A stretch of 38,381 nucleotides of DNA from a virus: the IMG/VR virus record IMGVR_UViG_3300021356_000058, positions 1 to 38,381 of that record. One strand, written 5' to 3'. Position 1 is the stretch's first letter. Every line of letters starts with the position of its first letter. The translations under genes were made by a program, and so were the position numbers. The notes under the pieces were generated by a model, which did not search any database, was not told the DNA's origin, and worked only from the letters and a program-made list of their open reading frames with translations. Shown piece by piece: positions 16,501-25,090 of the stretch.

Positions 16501-18500
16501 CTATTGTTATTACCTTTGCTGTTGTCGGCGCTGAAATGGTTATTGCATATTTTAATAGAATCAAAAAAGCCAGGGCTGACCTAGAGGCAACCGCCAAAAA
16601 GCCTCAAGGTGAAGTGTTTTTCAGGTCCATCGGGGGGACAGCGGCAACAAAGCAAACCCTGCAAAGTAATATAAACGACATAACGAAGAATCTTGACATA
16701 CTTCGAGATCGTGTTAAGTCCACGAAAAAAGAGCTTCAAAGTCTTGAAGACACCGCTCGCACGACCTATGGCGGCGGTGGCGGTGGTTTGCCGGTCGAGG
16801 GTGTCACTGACAGGTCTCGCGAAGACCTAAAAGCTCGACTAAAGGCGGATGAAGCGGAAATAGAAAGACTTAAGTTAAATTACAAAACGTTAATTGATAG
16901 GTACATTGCAGCTCCTGACGCCGCTGCAGGAACGACTAATTTTCCGGACCCTATCACCGAGGAAAAAGGCGGAGCCGGGGCCGCCCGCGATGCAGAACGC
17001 CGCGCTGAAGAGATCGCAAGGTTGAAGCGTGCATTGGCTTTGGGCGAAGCAAAAGGGCGCATCTTCGAGATCGAAGAGCGGATAAAAGCGACAGGTATTG
17101 CGATTGTTGATGCTCAAAATCAAAACAACTTTGCTGCGCTGAGGCAGCTTCAAGAACTCGGAAGGTCTTTGGAGTATGAAAAGAAAAGAGCTGAAATTGT
17201 CACACAGTACAATGCAAAAATGCGAGAAATTAGAGAAACCTCGGACGGAGAGATTCGTGACTTAAAAGAAAGGCTGGCATCTCAGGAAAGAAGTCTTGCC
17301 TTGCAAAGGGTTGAGGTTGAGCTGAATGCTCAAAACATTGCCGCACAGCAGCAGTTGACTCAGCTCAAAAAGGAGCAAAGCAAAACATTCGAGCAGCAGT
17401 TCACAGATCGCCAGCGCGAGCTTGGTCTTATTTCTGAGCCTCAGTACAATAAAATTCTGATGGCTCGTGAGCGCGAAAGGCTTGCTGGCATTGAAGGGTT
17501 GACTCCAGAGCAGCCTCAACGTGGACTCGATCTCTACCGCCAAGAAATCGACCCAACGACGTTCGAGAAAGTGCAGCAAAACATTGCGCAGCTCAAAAAA
17601 GAGCTGGGAGAGCTGGTGAAGCCAGCAAATCAGATCACCAGCGCGGCCACCGCAATCGGCGACGCATTCTCGCAGTCGTTTGTGGATGCGATCAGTGGCT
17701 CGAAGACCGCGAAGGAGGCATTGGCTGACTTCTTCAGCAGCGTTGGGAGCTACTTCCTTGATATGGCCAAGCAGATCATCGCAAAAATGATTCAGATTGC
17801 GATTCTGAATGCGGTGGTTGGACTGCTCCCTGGGGGCAGCGGCGGCAGCCCTGCTAAGACTGGTCCAGTTGGACCCATTCAATCGGGAGAAACCTTCAAC
17901 CTGCCTGGCAAAATCACAACAAGTACGTTTGCTGCTGCCAACGGCGCTTACTTCGACGGTGGCACTTCGCACTTCGCCAATGGCGGCATCGTCACCCGTC
18001 CCACCTTCTTCAAGTATGCAAACGGCGGCACCATGCAAAATGGCCTCATGGGCGAGGCCGGTCCCGAGGCGATCATGCCCCTCAAGCGGGGCGCCGACGG
18101 CAAGCTCGGTGTGCAGGTGGCTGACAACAGAGCATTCCTTGACTCTATTGACACCGAGAATGGCGAAGCGGCTTCTGACGACAGCGAAGCTGAGCGTGAA
18201 GCGACAGATGCGACACGAGCTGCAATACGTGAAAGCGAGCGCATCCAAGAGAATAGAATGCAAATCATGTCGCAACAGAAAGAATTTGACCGGCGTTACG
18301 AACGCGAGCGTATTGAGCAAATGGCATCAACACCCGGCAAGCTCGACATCAAGTACGAATCGCAGGTGATCAATAACGTGGAATATGTCACCCGCGAACA
18401 GGCTGAGCGCATGGCGGCACAATCCGCACTACGTGGGCGTGAGCTTGCAATCGGGGCGCTGCAGAATAGTGTCAAAACTCGCAAACGGGTCGGCATCTGA
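13530..18500 (+). CDS. tail tape measure protein
   Basis: A 1656-aa protein, the longest in the window, starting within the T reading frame. Residues 1-600 are mainly coiled coil (many Lys/Glu/Leu heptads). At 640-680 there is a Gly/Ala-rich hydrophobic stretch (GGPEGFLGGAIGAIGG). Residues about 690-860 are the tape-measure N-terminal-type domain (AEEINQIAERLPGTFNKIAEASG). Residues 960-1010 hold further hydrophobic segments (LAAPIVITFAVVGAEMV), and 1120-1400 is again coiled coil. The C-terminus has a lambda-type DALADFFSSVG-like region (KEALADFFSSVGSYFLDMAKQ) and GLMGEAGPEAIMPLKRG, typical of this family. It sets tail length and enters the host envelope during DNA injection. Confidence 0.96.
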   Translation: MASKTVQPIAIELGIKGGEKLAALNRSFRDLSKQVKLSDADITQATKDIIDFATKAGNSEATIKGQIKAFEGLREQAALGGKTYAELTQEISKLQSTLRGSSDAVERERSNLVKLGSASKNSAKDLQYVIGQLEKLKSKVREDSAAFLQLGKDIKNLNVNLKEVEISAGKARFAINTILSAKPEKITGQIEKLSAAIASGTLEAEDLNIALRKLELLRVGAGRGPVAFRADVFSSQLGVDYFARLRKEYDNLEKTQAAISQRISEVNTELQNVSGYERRRSLTLELIRLNKELQQSIVNVTTREQFQAIAIRQRMGSARESYAASGFGAFSAEIRQRTAGGEFTPGMQRARERARNEIINEEAVRATTDIFDTWEQAYGRIEDAARGHKTEMARIQAAQGQLLIEKQDRINDKLLRSNQAAYDKEVAEFDARLNRIEKLKSGEFASRQALGLGGGELSSLYGNIVGIGTSYARGQQEMMGRSPIQVFNDITSTFNRDLRRSGDARIEAERQLRDNLVREFGAGSQKLKAALERIPMGQMTTAQLPGAGEDLSAYVRRIETSTRGLEGVLTGFGKKTTNELRQARQSFVLFRDELDPTTASFERLEREAVASISRIDKELEKRQMGRRRGMSPMQMTQAAGAAISGGIFGGPEGFLGGAIGAIGGVGGAFAGAAIGAQVGGLRRQLGEFADYAAGIQKLQIALRGVAGSQSEFNRAMAAASSVTKELNVPQDVAIQGMTRLTAAVKGAGGGVADAELAFKNINSAIIATGGGAEQVEGAVTALVQIFSKGKVSAEEINQIAERLPGTFNKIAEASGRTGPELAKALQDGKVGLNDLMKFLVRLGGDYSSLAEKIAQSSESAGARLQVAYDKMRQEVGKALQPIGAEFQAAFAEFIQDITPELVSAAKAVGDGLRLIIQNREAITVAASFALKLAAVNLALKAFSAFNGPVSAMFTLLRTGFKATSQQAALAQTKLAAFGKTVKALAVSLAAPIVITFAVVGAEMVIAYFNRIKKARADLEATAKKPQGEVFFRSIGGTAATKQTLQSNINDITKNLDILRDRVKSTKKELQSLEDTARTTYGGGGGGLPVEGVTDRSREDLKARLKADEAEIERLKLNYKTLIDRYIAAPDAAAGTTNFPDPITEEKGGAGAARDAERRAEEIARLKRALALGEAKGRIFEIEERIKATGIAIVDAQNQNNFAALRQLQELGRSLEYEKKRAEIVTQYNAKMREIRETSDGEIRDLKERLASQERSLALQRVEVELNAQNIAAQQQLTQLKKEQSKTFEQQFTDRQRELGLISEPQYNKILMARERERLAGIEGLTPEQPQRGLDLYRQEIDPTTFEKVQQNIAQLKKELGELVKPANQITSAATAIGDAFSQSFVDAISGSKTAKEALADFFSSVGSYFLDMAKQIIAKMIQIAILNAVVGLLPGGSGGSPAKTGPVGPIQSGETFNLPGKITTSTFAAANGAYFDGGTSHFANGGIVTRPTFFKYANGGTMQNGLMGEAGPEAIMPLKRGADGKLGVQVADNRAFLDSIDTENGEAASDDSEAEREATDATRAAIRESERIQENRMQIMSQQKEFDRRYERERIEQMASTPGKLDIKYESQVINNVEYVTREQAERMAAQSALRGRELAIGALQNSVKTRKRVGI

Positions 18501-18949
18501 TGTCAGTCGCAACTGTCAACTATTTGCAGTTCAGAGAGCGTGATACGTTCGCTACACGTAGCCCGTTGTGGCAAAACTTCTTCGTTGATCGCCCTGCTGA
18601 CTTCTTGCCTTTTGGTTACGGACAGGGCGCAGGGCAAACAGCAGGCGAGCGTTCAGAAGCAAACCTCGTCACTCCTGTTAATGCCATCTCATTGAACTAC
18701 GCTAAAGAAGCGGCAGACAATCGGTACATCGCAGAGGTAACAACTAAAGAAGTCAACATCAGCTCACTGGCAGAAGCCGCCACAATTTCCCGAGAGCTAT
18801 GGGTCGTCGGTAGTTTCAGCCACGATCAAGAGATGCTCACCTTCGTACTGCGTGGCCCCGGTGATGCAACACGACGCGGCCCTGGCCGTTTCCTGTCGCG
18901 TTCACTTGTGGGGCGCGTTCCAAGTTCAGGTACATTGGTGGTCTCATGA
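18500..18949 (+). CDS. putative minor tail protein
   Basis: A 149-aa protein that starts by TGATG overlap with the tape measure stop. It is beta-rich; its midpart SEANLVTPVNAISLNYAKEAADNRY and C-terminal LWVVGSFSHDQEMLTFVLRGPGDATRRGPGRFLS fit small tail-tip proteins encoded between tape measure and gpJ-like genes (the lambda gpM/gpL position). No catalytic motif is visible. The next gene overlaps it by 4 nt (ATGA). Confidence 0.6.
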   Translation: MSVATVNYLQFRERDTFATRSPLWQNFFVDRPADFLPFGYGQGAGQTAGERSEANLVTPVNAISLNYAKEAADNRYIAEVTTKEVNISSLAEAATISRELWVVGSFSHDQEMLTFVLRGPGDATRRGPGRFLSRSLVGRVPSSGTLVVS

Positions 18950-19323
18950 ATTGGCATCGCTGGATTGGTAAACCTCATGTCACCGGAGCTGATCCGGTTT
19001 GCGATGAAGGTTGCGACTGCCTTTTGATGGTGACGCGCATCCGCGAGCACTTAGGACTACCAGCGCCTGACGCAATCGATACGGCAACCTTGATTCTCTT
19101 ATCTCAATCGGAAGCGTTCTCCGAAATACACAAGCTGATCCTGCCGCATCTGGTGCCAGTGCAGACTCCACACAATGGTGCGTTTACAGTGTTTGAGACA
19201 CCAGATAAAATGGGTACAGCAGTGATGATCGATGATGGCTTGCTGCACGTAAGCCACAAACGCGGCGTCCGCTGGATGCCTGGGAATATGCTCCGTAAAT
19301 TTGACTGGTACGACTGGAAATGA
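18946..19323 (+). CDS. putative tail-tip protein, possibly degenerate NlpC/P60-like hydrolase
   Basis: A 125-aa protein. NWHRWIGKPHVTGADPVCDEGCDCLLM resembles the N-terminal Cys region of NlpC/P60-type proteins of tail tips (lambda gpK position), and GLLHVSHKRGVRWMP could hold the His. The Cys cluster (C19, C23, C25) and His are suggestive, but the fold cannot be confirmed by eye. In lambda-like tails this protein helps the tail tip cross peptidoglycan. It overlaps both neighbours by 4 nt. Confidence 0.45.
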   Translation: MNWHRWIGKPHVTGADPVCDEGCDCLLMVTRIREHLGLPAPDAIDTATLILLSQSEAFSEIHKLILPHLVPVQTPHNGAFTVFETPDKMGTAVMIDDGLLHVSHKRGVRWMPGNMLRKFDWYDWK

Positions 19324-22300
19324 GCGCACCACTTCTACCTCAGGATCGCTACATCGCTGAGCTACTTGGGCTCACCGAGGAGGAGATGCGTTGGTACAAG
19401 GCGGAAGTGCAACGCCGCGCCATGGAAGGCCCGCAGCCTGCTGTTGTGGCTGGCCTCGAAACTGCAACGATTATCGCCATCGCCAACCTTGTCATAGGCG
19501 TTGGCCTCACCGTGGTGTCGCTGCTTTTGGCCCCACGCCCACCGCAGCAACGCGAACGCGGTGAGCTCACGACACGCCAACAGCAAGGCGAAACGCTACG
19601 TGTGCCAAGCGCCTTTGCCCCCACCTATGGCTTCGAGGCGGCTCAAGATGTTGCCCCTCTTGGCGATCCGATTCCGCTGGTTTACGCCAAGCGTGAGTTC
19701 TTGAACGGCCAGTGGTATGGCGGTGTTCGCATCAACACTCCGTTGCTGTGGAGTCAGATCTGGTCACTAGGCGGTAGCCAGATGCTTCGTGCTGTGTTCT
19801 TGGTGGGCGAGGGTAGCGTCGGCGCCATCCATCCGCACAGCTTCGCCATTGGCAACAATACGCTTAGTGCGTATTCCTTCGAGGGCGACCTGCAGCGCAT
19901 TGCCGTTTACAGCGTGTCCGACGGTGGCCGCATGGCCATCGGGAACTACCTGTCGGGCTCCCGCAATGACATCGGAGCGAGGGGCACCTATGGGGCTGAC
20001 ATCTTCCAGGTGGAAACCACACCAGGCGTTGTTGCGCCTTGGTTCTGCGGCGCGTACAAGCCAAGCACATCTACCAGTTTTGGCCTTTATTCGCCTATTG
20101 CTAATGGACTCGGGTATCGGGTCAATCCTCGCATCCGTCCACTGAGGATACTGCAAATCAGAAGCAATGAGTATAAAGCAGACGACGATGCACAGGCAAC
20201 AGCAGAAGCCTGGAAGTACAAGTATTGCTACAGCAGTAAATCTGGGATTATCGCTACGAGTAAAGGCAGCACGCCTGGTGCCATTGTTTCATTGGCTGTA
20301 GGCGATACTTTTACCTACATGCTTAGCCAAAAATCTGACGGTGTATTTGACGGAACAGTTAATCCTGAAATTGTTGTTGACTCGGAAAACAGCGATAACG
20401 AAAACGGCTCAATGGATGGCCAAGAAACATTGATTGCAGTGGGGCAAGCCGTTTCTGGAAGGCAGAAGCAATATGACTCGGCGCTGCAAGAAGGAGAGCT
20501 TTACAAAGCTGGGTCGTGTTTAGCAGTATTGATTCAACGCGATCCTTTGTTTAGCAGTGAAGCGGATTATTCGCTTAGTGCGCTAGAGGGCATCTCAACA
20601 TCGCCGGATACTGAACCTGTAACGTTAGGACAAGACGCATTTTTTACATTCCGCGTGGTGCGTTCTGGCCAAGTTGGCGTCGCTGGTTACGACCTCACGG
20701 ATACAAGATTTTTTGACACAGTTGGCGAGGATTCAATTCGCCCAGCTGAAAACGTCGCATCTAATCCGTCTACTCCCTGGAAGTTTCAAACCGTAGGATT
20801 AAACTACGCTGATGGAGAAATTGGCGAACGATATTACACAGCATCGGCATTTCCGCAGATCTTCCGTTGTGCATTAGGAAACGTTAGCATCAACAGGAGA
20901 ACCCGGTATTTTGAAGTTGGCATTCGCAGCACTGTTGCGATGCAAATTCAGGGACTGTGCAATTTTGCTGATGTCCCAAATGACAAGAAAGAGTTTACCG
21001 GTTCGGGAGCAGCCACTGCGGTGACCCTTGTGCCAGGCCCGTTTAATCCAACCAACGACATCAGCGGTCTTGCGGATGGTACTTATGGCCCGATGCTGGT
21101 GTTTCCAGAAAGCACCTCAGGAAAGCGTATGCAAATCACAGTAGTTGTCAGCGGCGGGACAATCGCAAGTGTAACAATTAACGATGGCGGATCTGGCTAT
21201 GAAGTTAATGATGTGGTTGTTAATGCTAATTTATTAGAAGAGGAGATCGAGGTAGCGAGGTGGATTTATCTCAGGATCGACGCTGTTGACACAGCTGTAA
21301 TGACGTCTAGCACGGTCTCAGGCTACGAATCGATTAACTGGAAGGCTGCTGATGGCCTTGCCGGTAAAAGCGTTTCGGATAATTTAACAAATACAATTTT
21401 TAGCTCTGGCACGGTCACTACACCAGAAAAACGTTATAGCTTTTTCCGGGTTGCTCTGCGCTCAGACCCAGCAAATTCTGTTGATTTTGTCAACATGAGC
21501 AACTATGTTTTTGCGGTATCTGGCGCGAAAGAAACACCGTCGTTTAATTTTATCCGTTTTGCGATGAAGGGAGACGCATCATGGGAAGTGCGGATCGAGC
21601 CAGTCTCAAGCTGGGAAATCAGGAACCTGTCTTGGCGAGTTATTGAATTACAAGCCGATAACCTCGTCACCTCCTCATTGTTATCGCTTGGTTTTGCTGA
21701 TGGAATCGCTTATGTAAAAGGACGGTACATTGATTTACTTGATTCCGATCAAGTATTTGAAATACAAAGTCTTCGCCCCAAGCAAGAAATTGGCATTAGC
21801 TGGACGGAGGGTGATTACACTTCTGATACAGATGGCACGTATCTGGACCGTTATGCACGAGCAGCTGAGTTTTTTGTGTATGACGAAATCACTACGTCAT
21901 GCTCCTCAGGGCCAGAACATGAAATTGCATACATCAACGTTATTCAACCCAATGCGTTTACGCCGCAATACGATAACTTGTGCCTAATTGGCATGAACGT
22001 AAGGGCAAGCCGCGAGTGGTCGCAGTTTTCTCAGTTATCGGCTTACATCACCGAAGGCAAGCAAATCCAAAGACTGCTTGGCGGCTTCGGTGCCACGCAT
22101 TTGTTCCCTGAAATTTTGTATGACTTCATGCTGAACAAGCGCTACGGACTCGGTAACGAGATTAGTGCTGAACAGATTGACATTGCATCTTTCACGGCTG
22201 CAGCGCAATTCTGTCAAGATAACCGCTTCTTCTATGACGGGCCAAAGATCAATAACACCAACTGGCGTCAATGGGCTGCAGACACAGCTGCAACGCACTG

Positions 22301-23102
22301 CCTGTTGCTGATTGAACGTGGAGGCATCTTCTACCTTGACCAAGCCATCCCCGAGAAGCCGGAAATTCGAGGGCTGTTCACGGCGGGCAACTGCATAAAC
22401 ATGGAGCTAACGATGGCTGATGCCGAGCAACGCCAGCCGATTTCCATGTCGGTCAAATACAGGACAGAACGTTACGGCGGCAACGCACCATCTGAAAGCG
22501 TCAACCCCAGCTATGGCTTGTTCCCAGAGCCGAAAGAGCGCATTGTCTACCACAAGGACTGGGGGCAAGGCGTCACCGAAAGCCTTGACATGTCGGAATA
22601 CTGCACAAGCGAGCAACATGCCCTCAAGGCTGCGCGGTTCATCATTGGCGCCAGACGACTTGCGGATCACACAGTAAAGATCAGCACAACCTACGAAGCG
22701 CTGACAAGCTCCATCGCTCCTGGAGATTTCATCAAGGTGGCACTGGACTACACGCATTACAACCAATTCATCAATGGCGCGGTTACGGGCGATGGGCAAC
22801 TGGTGTCATCGACAAGCCTCAGCGATGGAAATCATGAAATCGTTTACTGGACTGGCGACAAGGATGTTGAGGTGACGGAAGGCACGCTGACCGTAAGCGA
22901 TAGTGGCAAAACTGCTAGCCCTGCAGGCGTAGTGTTCACCGTTAAGACATCCGAGATCCTTACCCGTACTTATCGCATCGATTCAATTACACCAAGCGAG
23001 GATGGCTACGAAATTGAGGCCGTTCATGCTCCATTGCTTAACGATGGCACGTTGCAGCTTTACGCTGAGTGGAGCAACGACGACTACTGGGTGGAGACCT
23101 GA
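19320..23102 (+). CDS. tail tip attachment protein, gpJ-like (host specificity)
   Basis: A 1260-aa protein. Residues 44-72 are hydrophobic (TATIIAIANLVIGVGLTVVS), resembling the membrane-like segment of gpI-type proteins, here fused ahead of the gpJ body. Residues 95-320 and about 860-1080 carry the tail-tip hub pattern (GDPIPLVYAKREFLNGQW; then LLGGFGATHLFPEILYDFML and RYGLGNEISAEQIDIASF), the conserved gpJ 'phage-tail_3' region. The middle (about 560-650) has an inserted beta module with a GGSGYEVNDVVVN motif, seen in appendage proteins. The J hub contacts the receptor and triggers injection. Position behind the gpK-like gene supports this. Confidence 0.85.
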   Translation: MSAPLLPQDRYIAELLGLTEEEMRWYKAEVQRRAMEGPQPAVVAGLETATIIAIANLVIGVGLTVVSLLLAPRPPQQRERGELTTRQQQGETLRVPSAFAPTYGFEAAQDVAPLGDPIPLVYAKREFLNGQWYGGVRINTPLLWSQIWSLGGSQMLRAVFLVGEGSVGAIHPHSFAIGNNTLSAYSFEGDLQRIAVYSVSDGGRMAIGNYLSGSRNDIGARGTYGADIFQVETTPGVVAPWFCGAYKPSTSTSFGLYSPIANGLGYRVNPRIRPLRILQIRSNEYKADDDAQATAEAWKYKYCYSSKSGIIATSKGSTPGAIVSLAVGDTFTYMLSQKSDGVFDGTVNPEIVVDSENSDNENGSMDGQETLIAVGQAVSGRQKQYDSALQEGELYKAGSCLAVLIQRDPLFSSEADYSLSALEGISTSPDTEPVTLGQDAFFTFRVVRSGQVGVAGYDLTDTRFFDTVGEDSIRPAENVASNPSTPWKFQTVGLNYADGEIGERYYTASAFPQIFRCALGNVSINRRTRYFEVGIRSTVAMQIQGLCNFADVPNDKKEFTGSGAATAVTLVPGPFNPTNDISGLADGTYGPMLVFPESTSGKRMQITVVVSGGTIASVTINDGGSGYEVNDVVVNANLLEEEIEVARWIYLRIDAVDTAVMTSSTVSGYESINWKAADGLAGKSVSDNLTNTIFSSGTVTTPEKRYSFFRVALRSDPANSVDFVNMSNYVFAVSGAKETPSFNFIRFAMKGDASWEVRIEPVSSWEIRNLSWRVIELQADNLVTSSLLSLGFADGIAYVKGRYIDLLDSDQVFEIQSLRPKQEIGISWTEGDYTSDTDGTYLDRYARAAEFFVYDEITTSCSSGPEHEIAYINVIQPNAFTPQYDNLCLIGMNVRASREWSQFSQLSAYITEGKQIQRLLGGFGATHLFPEILYDFMLNKRYGLGNEISAEQIDIASFTAAAQFCQDNRFFYDGPKINNTNWRQWAADTAATHCLLLIERGGIFYLDQAIPEKPEIRGLFTAGNCINMELTMADAEQRQPISMSVKYRTERYGGNAPSESVNPSYGLFPEPKERIVYHKDWGQGVTESLDMSEYCTSEQHALKAARFIIGARRLADHTVKISTTYEALTSSIAPGDFIKVALDYTHYNQFINGAVTGDGQLVSSTSLSDGNHEIVYWTGDKDVEVTEGTLTVSDSGKTASPAGVVFTVKTSEILTRTYRIDSITPSEDGYEIEAVHAPLLNDGTLQLYAEWSNDDYWVET

Positions 23103-23104
23103 AC

Positions 23105-23494
23105 ATGGCCGCACTACCTGCGTTAACGCCAACCGCAATGGACTTCACAGCACCGGAGTTCCCAGTCAAGTCCAACACTTCGCTTAGTGGCGTGGTGTCA
23201 CGTCGTATTTTTGGCAGCCGTGGATCGCGGTCCACGCTGCAGCTTAGTTTTGACAACATCGCCGATGCCTCCGCTGTTCAGTTCCTTGATGCTTGGAACG
23301 CATCACGCGGGCAACTCGACGCCGTAACGATTCCCAGCGCGGTATTTGATGGAGCCAGTGCTGCGCTTGTGTCCTATGTTTCAGATGGCGGTGACGGCTT
23401 GATCTGGCATTTCGCTGCGCCACCCCAAGTCCAGCGTGTCAAACCTGGCATCAGCAGTGTCCGCATCAGCCTTGAAGCCACACGTGACTTCTAG
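23105..23494 (+). CDS. minor tail protein
   Basis: A 129-aa protein from ATG 23105, 2 nt after the gpJ-like stop. An earlier in-frame GTG (23069) lies inside gpJ and is unlikely. The pattern MAALPALTPTAMDFTAPEFP...SRRIFGSRGSRSTLQLSFDNIADASAVQFLDAW, then a C-terminal PPQVQRVKPGISSVRISLEA, is a small phage tail family (tail-tip or fibre-base associated). No enzymatic motif. Confidence 0.6.
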   Translation: MAALPALTPTAMDFTAPEFPVKSNTSLSGVVSRRIFGSRGSRSTLQLSFDNIADASAVQFLDAWNASRGQLDAVTIPSAVFDGASAALVSYVSDGGDGLIWHFAAPPQVQRVKPGISSVRISLEATRDF

Positions 23495-23501
23495 CTATGA
23501 T
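23472..23501 (+). promoter_or_regulatory. putative promoter upstream of the 23523 gene
   Basis: TTGAAG (23472-23477) and TATGAT (23496-23501) are spaced by 18 nt and end 21 nt before the GTG start. A GGAG Shine-Dalgarno lies between (23513-23516). Pattern-based. Confidence 0.38.
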
Positions 23502-23522
23502 GCTCATAGGTTGGAGTGATTC

Positions 23523-23921
23523 GTGGCCGTCCTTACTGGAAAAAATGGCGCCTTGCGTTGGAATGGCAGTACAATCGGCAAGGTCCGATCATGGTCGCTG
23601 AGCGTCAATCGGGACGCACTGGAAACGACTGATCTCGGAAGTTACGATCGAACGTACACTACCGGCCTGCGCGGAGTGACTGGCACTGCTGATTTAATGT
23701 ATGATCCAACAGAAGGGGGCGCGGTCGAATTATTGAACAGCATTTTTAGCAACAGCTCTGACGCTTCTCGGTCAGTTGAATTTGTACTAGATTCGGCAGG
23801 TGGCAAAACATTTAGTTGTAACGCATTTTTGACAGCAGCATCACCTAGCGTGAGCGTTGCGGATATTCAAGTTTGCTCTATATCGTTCCAGATCTCTGAT
23901 TCTATTAGCGGTGGCTTCTAG
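23523..23921 (+). CDS. tail tube-like protein (second)
   Basis: A 132-aa protein starting at GTG 23523 with GGAG upstream. VAVLTGKNGALRWNGSTIGK, then WSLSVNRDALETTDLGSYDRTYTTGLRGVTGTADLMYDP, is the classic pattern of small phage tail tube proteins (TP901-1/Phage_tube type). A different, larger tube protein is encoded at 11849, so this one may be a minor tube or tip component rather than the main tube. The gene following starts with a related N-terminus (MAVLGTNGIVRF), hinting at a shared assembly surface. Confidence 0.65.
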   Translation: MAVLTGKNGALRWNGSTIGKVRSWSLSVNRDALETTDLGSYDRTYTTGLRGVTGTADLMYDPTEGGAVELLNSIFSNSSDASRSVEFVLDSAGGKTFSCNAFLTAASPSVSVADIQVCSISFQISDSISGGF

Positions 23922-23923
23922 TC

Positions 23924-25066
23924 ATGGCCGTTCTTGGCACAAATGGGATTGTCAGATTTAGGCGCGATGCGCCTAGCCCAATAATTCTCCCCCAATCCAG
24001 CTCCAGGGCTGATATTGATGTCATTTTAGTCAATAGTCAAGAGTTTTGGAATGGCGATGAAGTCAGGCTGCTGTCGCCCAACGGCCTGCCGTTTTCAGTA
24101 GACACCCTACCCGGAGGCGTTGGCTGCTACTTTGGCTCGTACTGGGATCTTGGCCCGAACAGAATTCACGTAACATCAAATGACGACGAATACTATACCG
24201 GCATTACAACTTTTTTAGTCACACAGTCCGACGATACTTTAACAACCCAAAGCGGTGACTCTATCAGCTTTATTGACGACACTACAACCTACTTTTACAA
24301 CCGTGGCACTCCGGTCAATAGCGCAACATACTACGTTTATAGAGACAGGCTGGATCGGATCAGCTTTTATGATTCGCGAGCTAAAGCGCTGAAAGGTGCG
24401 GCTGCTGACAGGGTGGACATCAAGCAGCTTGATTTTGGATACATTGTAATGTCTGCCGCTGGGACAGAAGAGTACGACAATGCGATCGCAGAGTGCGTAG
24501 CAGCCGCTGGCGAATATCGCCTTAGCGACGTCACCGACGAGGTAACGTTAGAGAGCATTTGCGATTTCCCTCCGCTATATCTTCAGCCGGTCGCTGGCAA
24601 CACGGAATACGATGATGCTGAGCTTGCGCCTCGCCACTGGGTCAATGGCTTTCCATGGGTCATTCAAGGCTGTATTGCGGAGTGGAGCATCAACCTGGAC
24701 GCTGCAGGGATTAGCACGACGGCGGTTGGGGATAAGTTTGGTGAAAACGTAAAATCGATAATTAGTGGGGGCGGTACGTTTGACTTTGATGTTGACAGGA
24801 GATCGAGCGATGACAGCTATGATGCTACCGCTTTAATGCAACTACTTTTGTTGACAGAAAAAGGATGCAAGGCAGAAGCGGAATTTTACATGATTTACGG
24901 CAGAGAGGAAAACGCCGCTCAGCCGCAGCTTCTGCCTGGTGACTTGTTTTACGAGTGCGACATATTGATAACCAACAGTGCTGTCAACACCAGGGCAGGG
25001 GAAATCATTGTCGGAACCGCGAATTTTGTCACGACAGGGCCGATTGAGCTTAGAATGGGCACATAA
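23924..25066 (+). CDS. putative tail structural protein with TQSG insert
   Basis: A 380-aa, beta-rich protein. The N-terminus MAVLGTNGIVRFRRDAPSP is followed by EFWNGDEVRLLSPNGLPF and a conserved-looking NDDEYYTG...YYVYRDRLDRISFYDSRAKAL section (about 85-165). The latter is interrupted at residues 98-115 by LVTQSDDTLTTQSGDSIS, a diverged copy of the repeat cassette. The C-terminal half (SNLDAAGISTTAVGDKFGENVK-type stretch; YMIYGREENAAQPQLLPGD) resembles parts of virion proteins of cyanophage type. The role is unknown, presumably tail-baseplate, from its position between a tube-like protein and the fibre gene. Confidence 0.6.
   Translation: MAVLGTNGIVRFRRDAPSPIILPQSSSRADIDVILVNSQEFWNGDEVRLLSPNGLPFSVDTLPGGVGCYFGSYWDLGPNRIHVTSNDDEYYTGITTFLVTQSDDTLTTQSGDSISFIDDTTTYFYNRGTPVNSATYYVYRDRLDRISFYDSRAKALKGAAADRVDIKQLDFGYIVMSAAGTEEYDNAIAECVAAAGEYRLSDVTDEVTLESICDFPPLYLQPVAGNTEYDDAELAPRHWVNGFPWVIQGCIAEWSINLDAAGISTTAVGDKFGENVKSIISGGGTFDFDVDRRSSDDSYDATALMQLLLLTEKGCKAEAEFYMIYGREENAAQPQLLPGDLFYECDILITNSAVNTRAGEIIVGTANFVTTGPIELRMGT
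24215..24268 (+). repeat. TQSG cassette, copy D (protein-level)
   Basis: Encodes LVTQSDDTLTTQSGDSIS, clearly the same peptide repeat as at 8688, 8764 and 11279, but with mostly different codons. It is therefore an older copy or an independent acquisition. It sits within the structural gene in frame. Confidence 0.65.
25026..25056 (+). promoter_or_regulatory. putative promoter upstream of the large fibre gene
   Basis: TTGTCA (25026-25031; 5 of 6 to TTGACA) and TAGAAT (25051-25056; 5 of 6 to TATAAT) are spaced by 19 nt, 34 nt before the GTG start at 25091. Both lie in the end of the preceding gene. Pattern-based. Confidence 0.4.
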
Positions 25067-25090
25067 GCTTGTTCTGTTCAGGGGACTGAC

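Noticed and set aside
17262-18320. 352-residue open frame antisense to the tape measure C-terminus
   Set aside because: The reverse of a well-supported tape measure region. The sequence is Leu/Arg/Cys-rich, as shadows of coiled coils are, with no context.
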